Origin: Bacteroidota bacterium | Lineage (GTDB): Bacteria > Bacteroidota > Bacteroidia > Chitinophagales > JADJOU01 | Direction: 5' to 3' | NCBI GenBank assembly: GCA_016713645.1 | Contig: JADJOU010000015.1 | Span: 10,427 to 74,426, forward strand | Length of the DNA stretch: 64,000 bases | Shown: one piece after another, positions 63,274 through 64,000 of the stretch | How the letters are laid out: the number at the start of each line of letters is the position of its first letter | How positions within the stretch are numbered: position 1 is the stretch's first letter | Position numbers and translations under genes: made by a program | The notes under the pieces: generated by a model | Told to the model about the DNA's origin: nothing | Databases searched by the model: none | What the model saw: the letters and a program-made list of their open reading frames with translations, nothing else

Positions 63274-64000
63274 ATGGAAAAGAAAATTATTATACACAAT
63301 AGGGAAAACTTCGTTGAGGCATTTTCTAAAATGATTTGTGATAATAAACCATTTGCAGAAATAAGCTCAAATGATTTTGAAATTTCTTTTTCAGATGTAG
63401 AACCGATAGAAGGTTATGAAATACCTATAAGTAAAGAAACGGGCGAAGCCTTGCCTAACTGCTGTGATTTTCATAAAAATGTTTTTAGCATTGTATCCAA
63501 ATGGTTTGATAAATTCCCTAGCTGTTGTGATTTACATAGACGGTTATTAAAAGAACATTGGTTTAAAAAAGAGAATTATAAAGATGTATCAATGAAAGTC
63601 GTAAAGCAACTTTCATTTACTACATACCTAATACAAACGAAAATTGGAGAGCCTGAATGGTATAAAGTAATAACGGATTACATAGATTATAATATTAAAG
63701 TTTCAAGCAAATTAATGGATATGGCAGCCCTGTTGGTTTGGATTATTATTTTAACATTTTGAAAAACTGGTTAATGAAAATAAAGATATTCCAACTGTAA
63801 AACAAGAATTATTGATGGAGTATTTTCGCAGCGTTGAAACCCAAGAACTGCAAACGCTGAAACAGATTTTAATGTTTTATTTGGAACAGTATCAAAAAAT
63901 GGTTAAAGAATTTCCTTTTGATTTGAATAGCTATTTCGGGAATTTAAAACAGCATTTTGAAAGTAAATTTCCAGTATTAAGCAGTAAACCCGAAGTTAAT
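63274..64000 (+). CDS. Unrecognised protein next to the restriction-modification gene (frame break, runs off window)
   Basis: Starts 11 bp after the restriction-modification gene. The first frame (63274-63762) contains two copies of a C-C-D-x-H motif (C63-C64-D65-x-H67 and C84-C85-D86-x-H88, 21 residues apart), each in a similar context (LPNCCDFHK, FPSCCDLHR), suggesting metal binding. After a shift near 63740-63765 the other frame continues (YFNILEKLVNENKDIP) with helical sequence (QELLMEYFRSVETQELQTLKQ) to the window end. Possibly an accessory of the defence gene. Function is unknown. Confidence 0.5.

Overview
The window is AT-rich DNA from a member of the Bacteroidota. The evidence is a set of proteins that look like type IX secretion (T9SS) cargo, including a giant SprB-repeat adhesin with a gliding-motility-type C-terminal domain. 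A Porin_10-type barrel, a DUF4293-type membrane protein, an S16 protein with an Ala/Glu/Pro tail, ORF6N proteins and a Bacteroidota-style tyrosine recombinase support this. I cannot name a genus. Positions 1-53820 look chromosomal; 53821-64000 is accessory.

Layout: 1-5640 holds a lipoprotein, tRNA-Phe, a copper-monooxygenase-like secreted protein, a decayed secreted-protein gene and a VWA protein. 5929-10171 carries a PIF1-like helicase and a porin. 10182-11902 is the rpsP-rimM-trmD operon and 14290-19785 is bamA-uppS-ligA, both on the minus strand. 19961-35800 is one locus of nearly 16 kb for the adhesin, containing eleven tandem copies of a 918-bp (306-codon) unit of four SprB-like domains. 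36034-53820 mixes housekeeping genes (tsaB, cinA, truA, an ABC-F ATPase), a MacB-like permease, an exporter ABC protein, a one-polypeptide TPR/histidine kinase/receiver/AraC regulator, two ArsR-type regulators and small envelope proteins.

53821-58510 contains a broken IS110-family transposase with a structured leader, two small membrane proteins, a tandem pair of ORF6N genes (the second broken) and a toxin-antitoxin pair. At 58707 lies the 3' part of a tRNA-Asn, followed by an integrase, a single-chain restriction-modification enzyme and an unrecognised protein. This looks like the left end of an integrative element that runs off the window.

A key caveat: about fifteen genes are broken by single-base indels, many in short homopolymers or repeats, while long genes such as bamA, ligA and the porin are intact. 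Either the assembly has residual indel errors, as uncorrected long reads do, or several loci are decaying. I annotate such genes as single loci and say where the reading frame changes.
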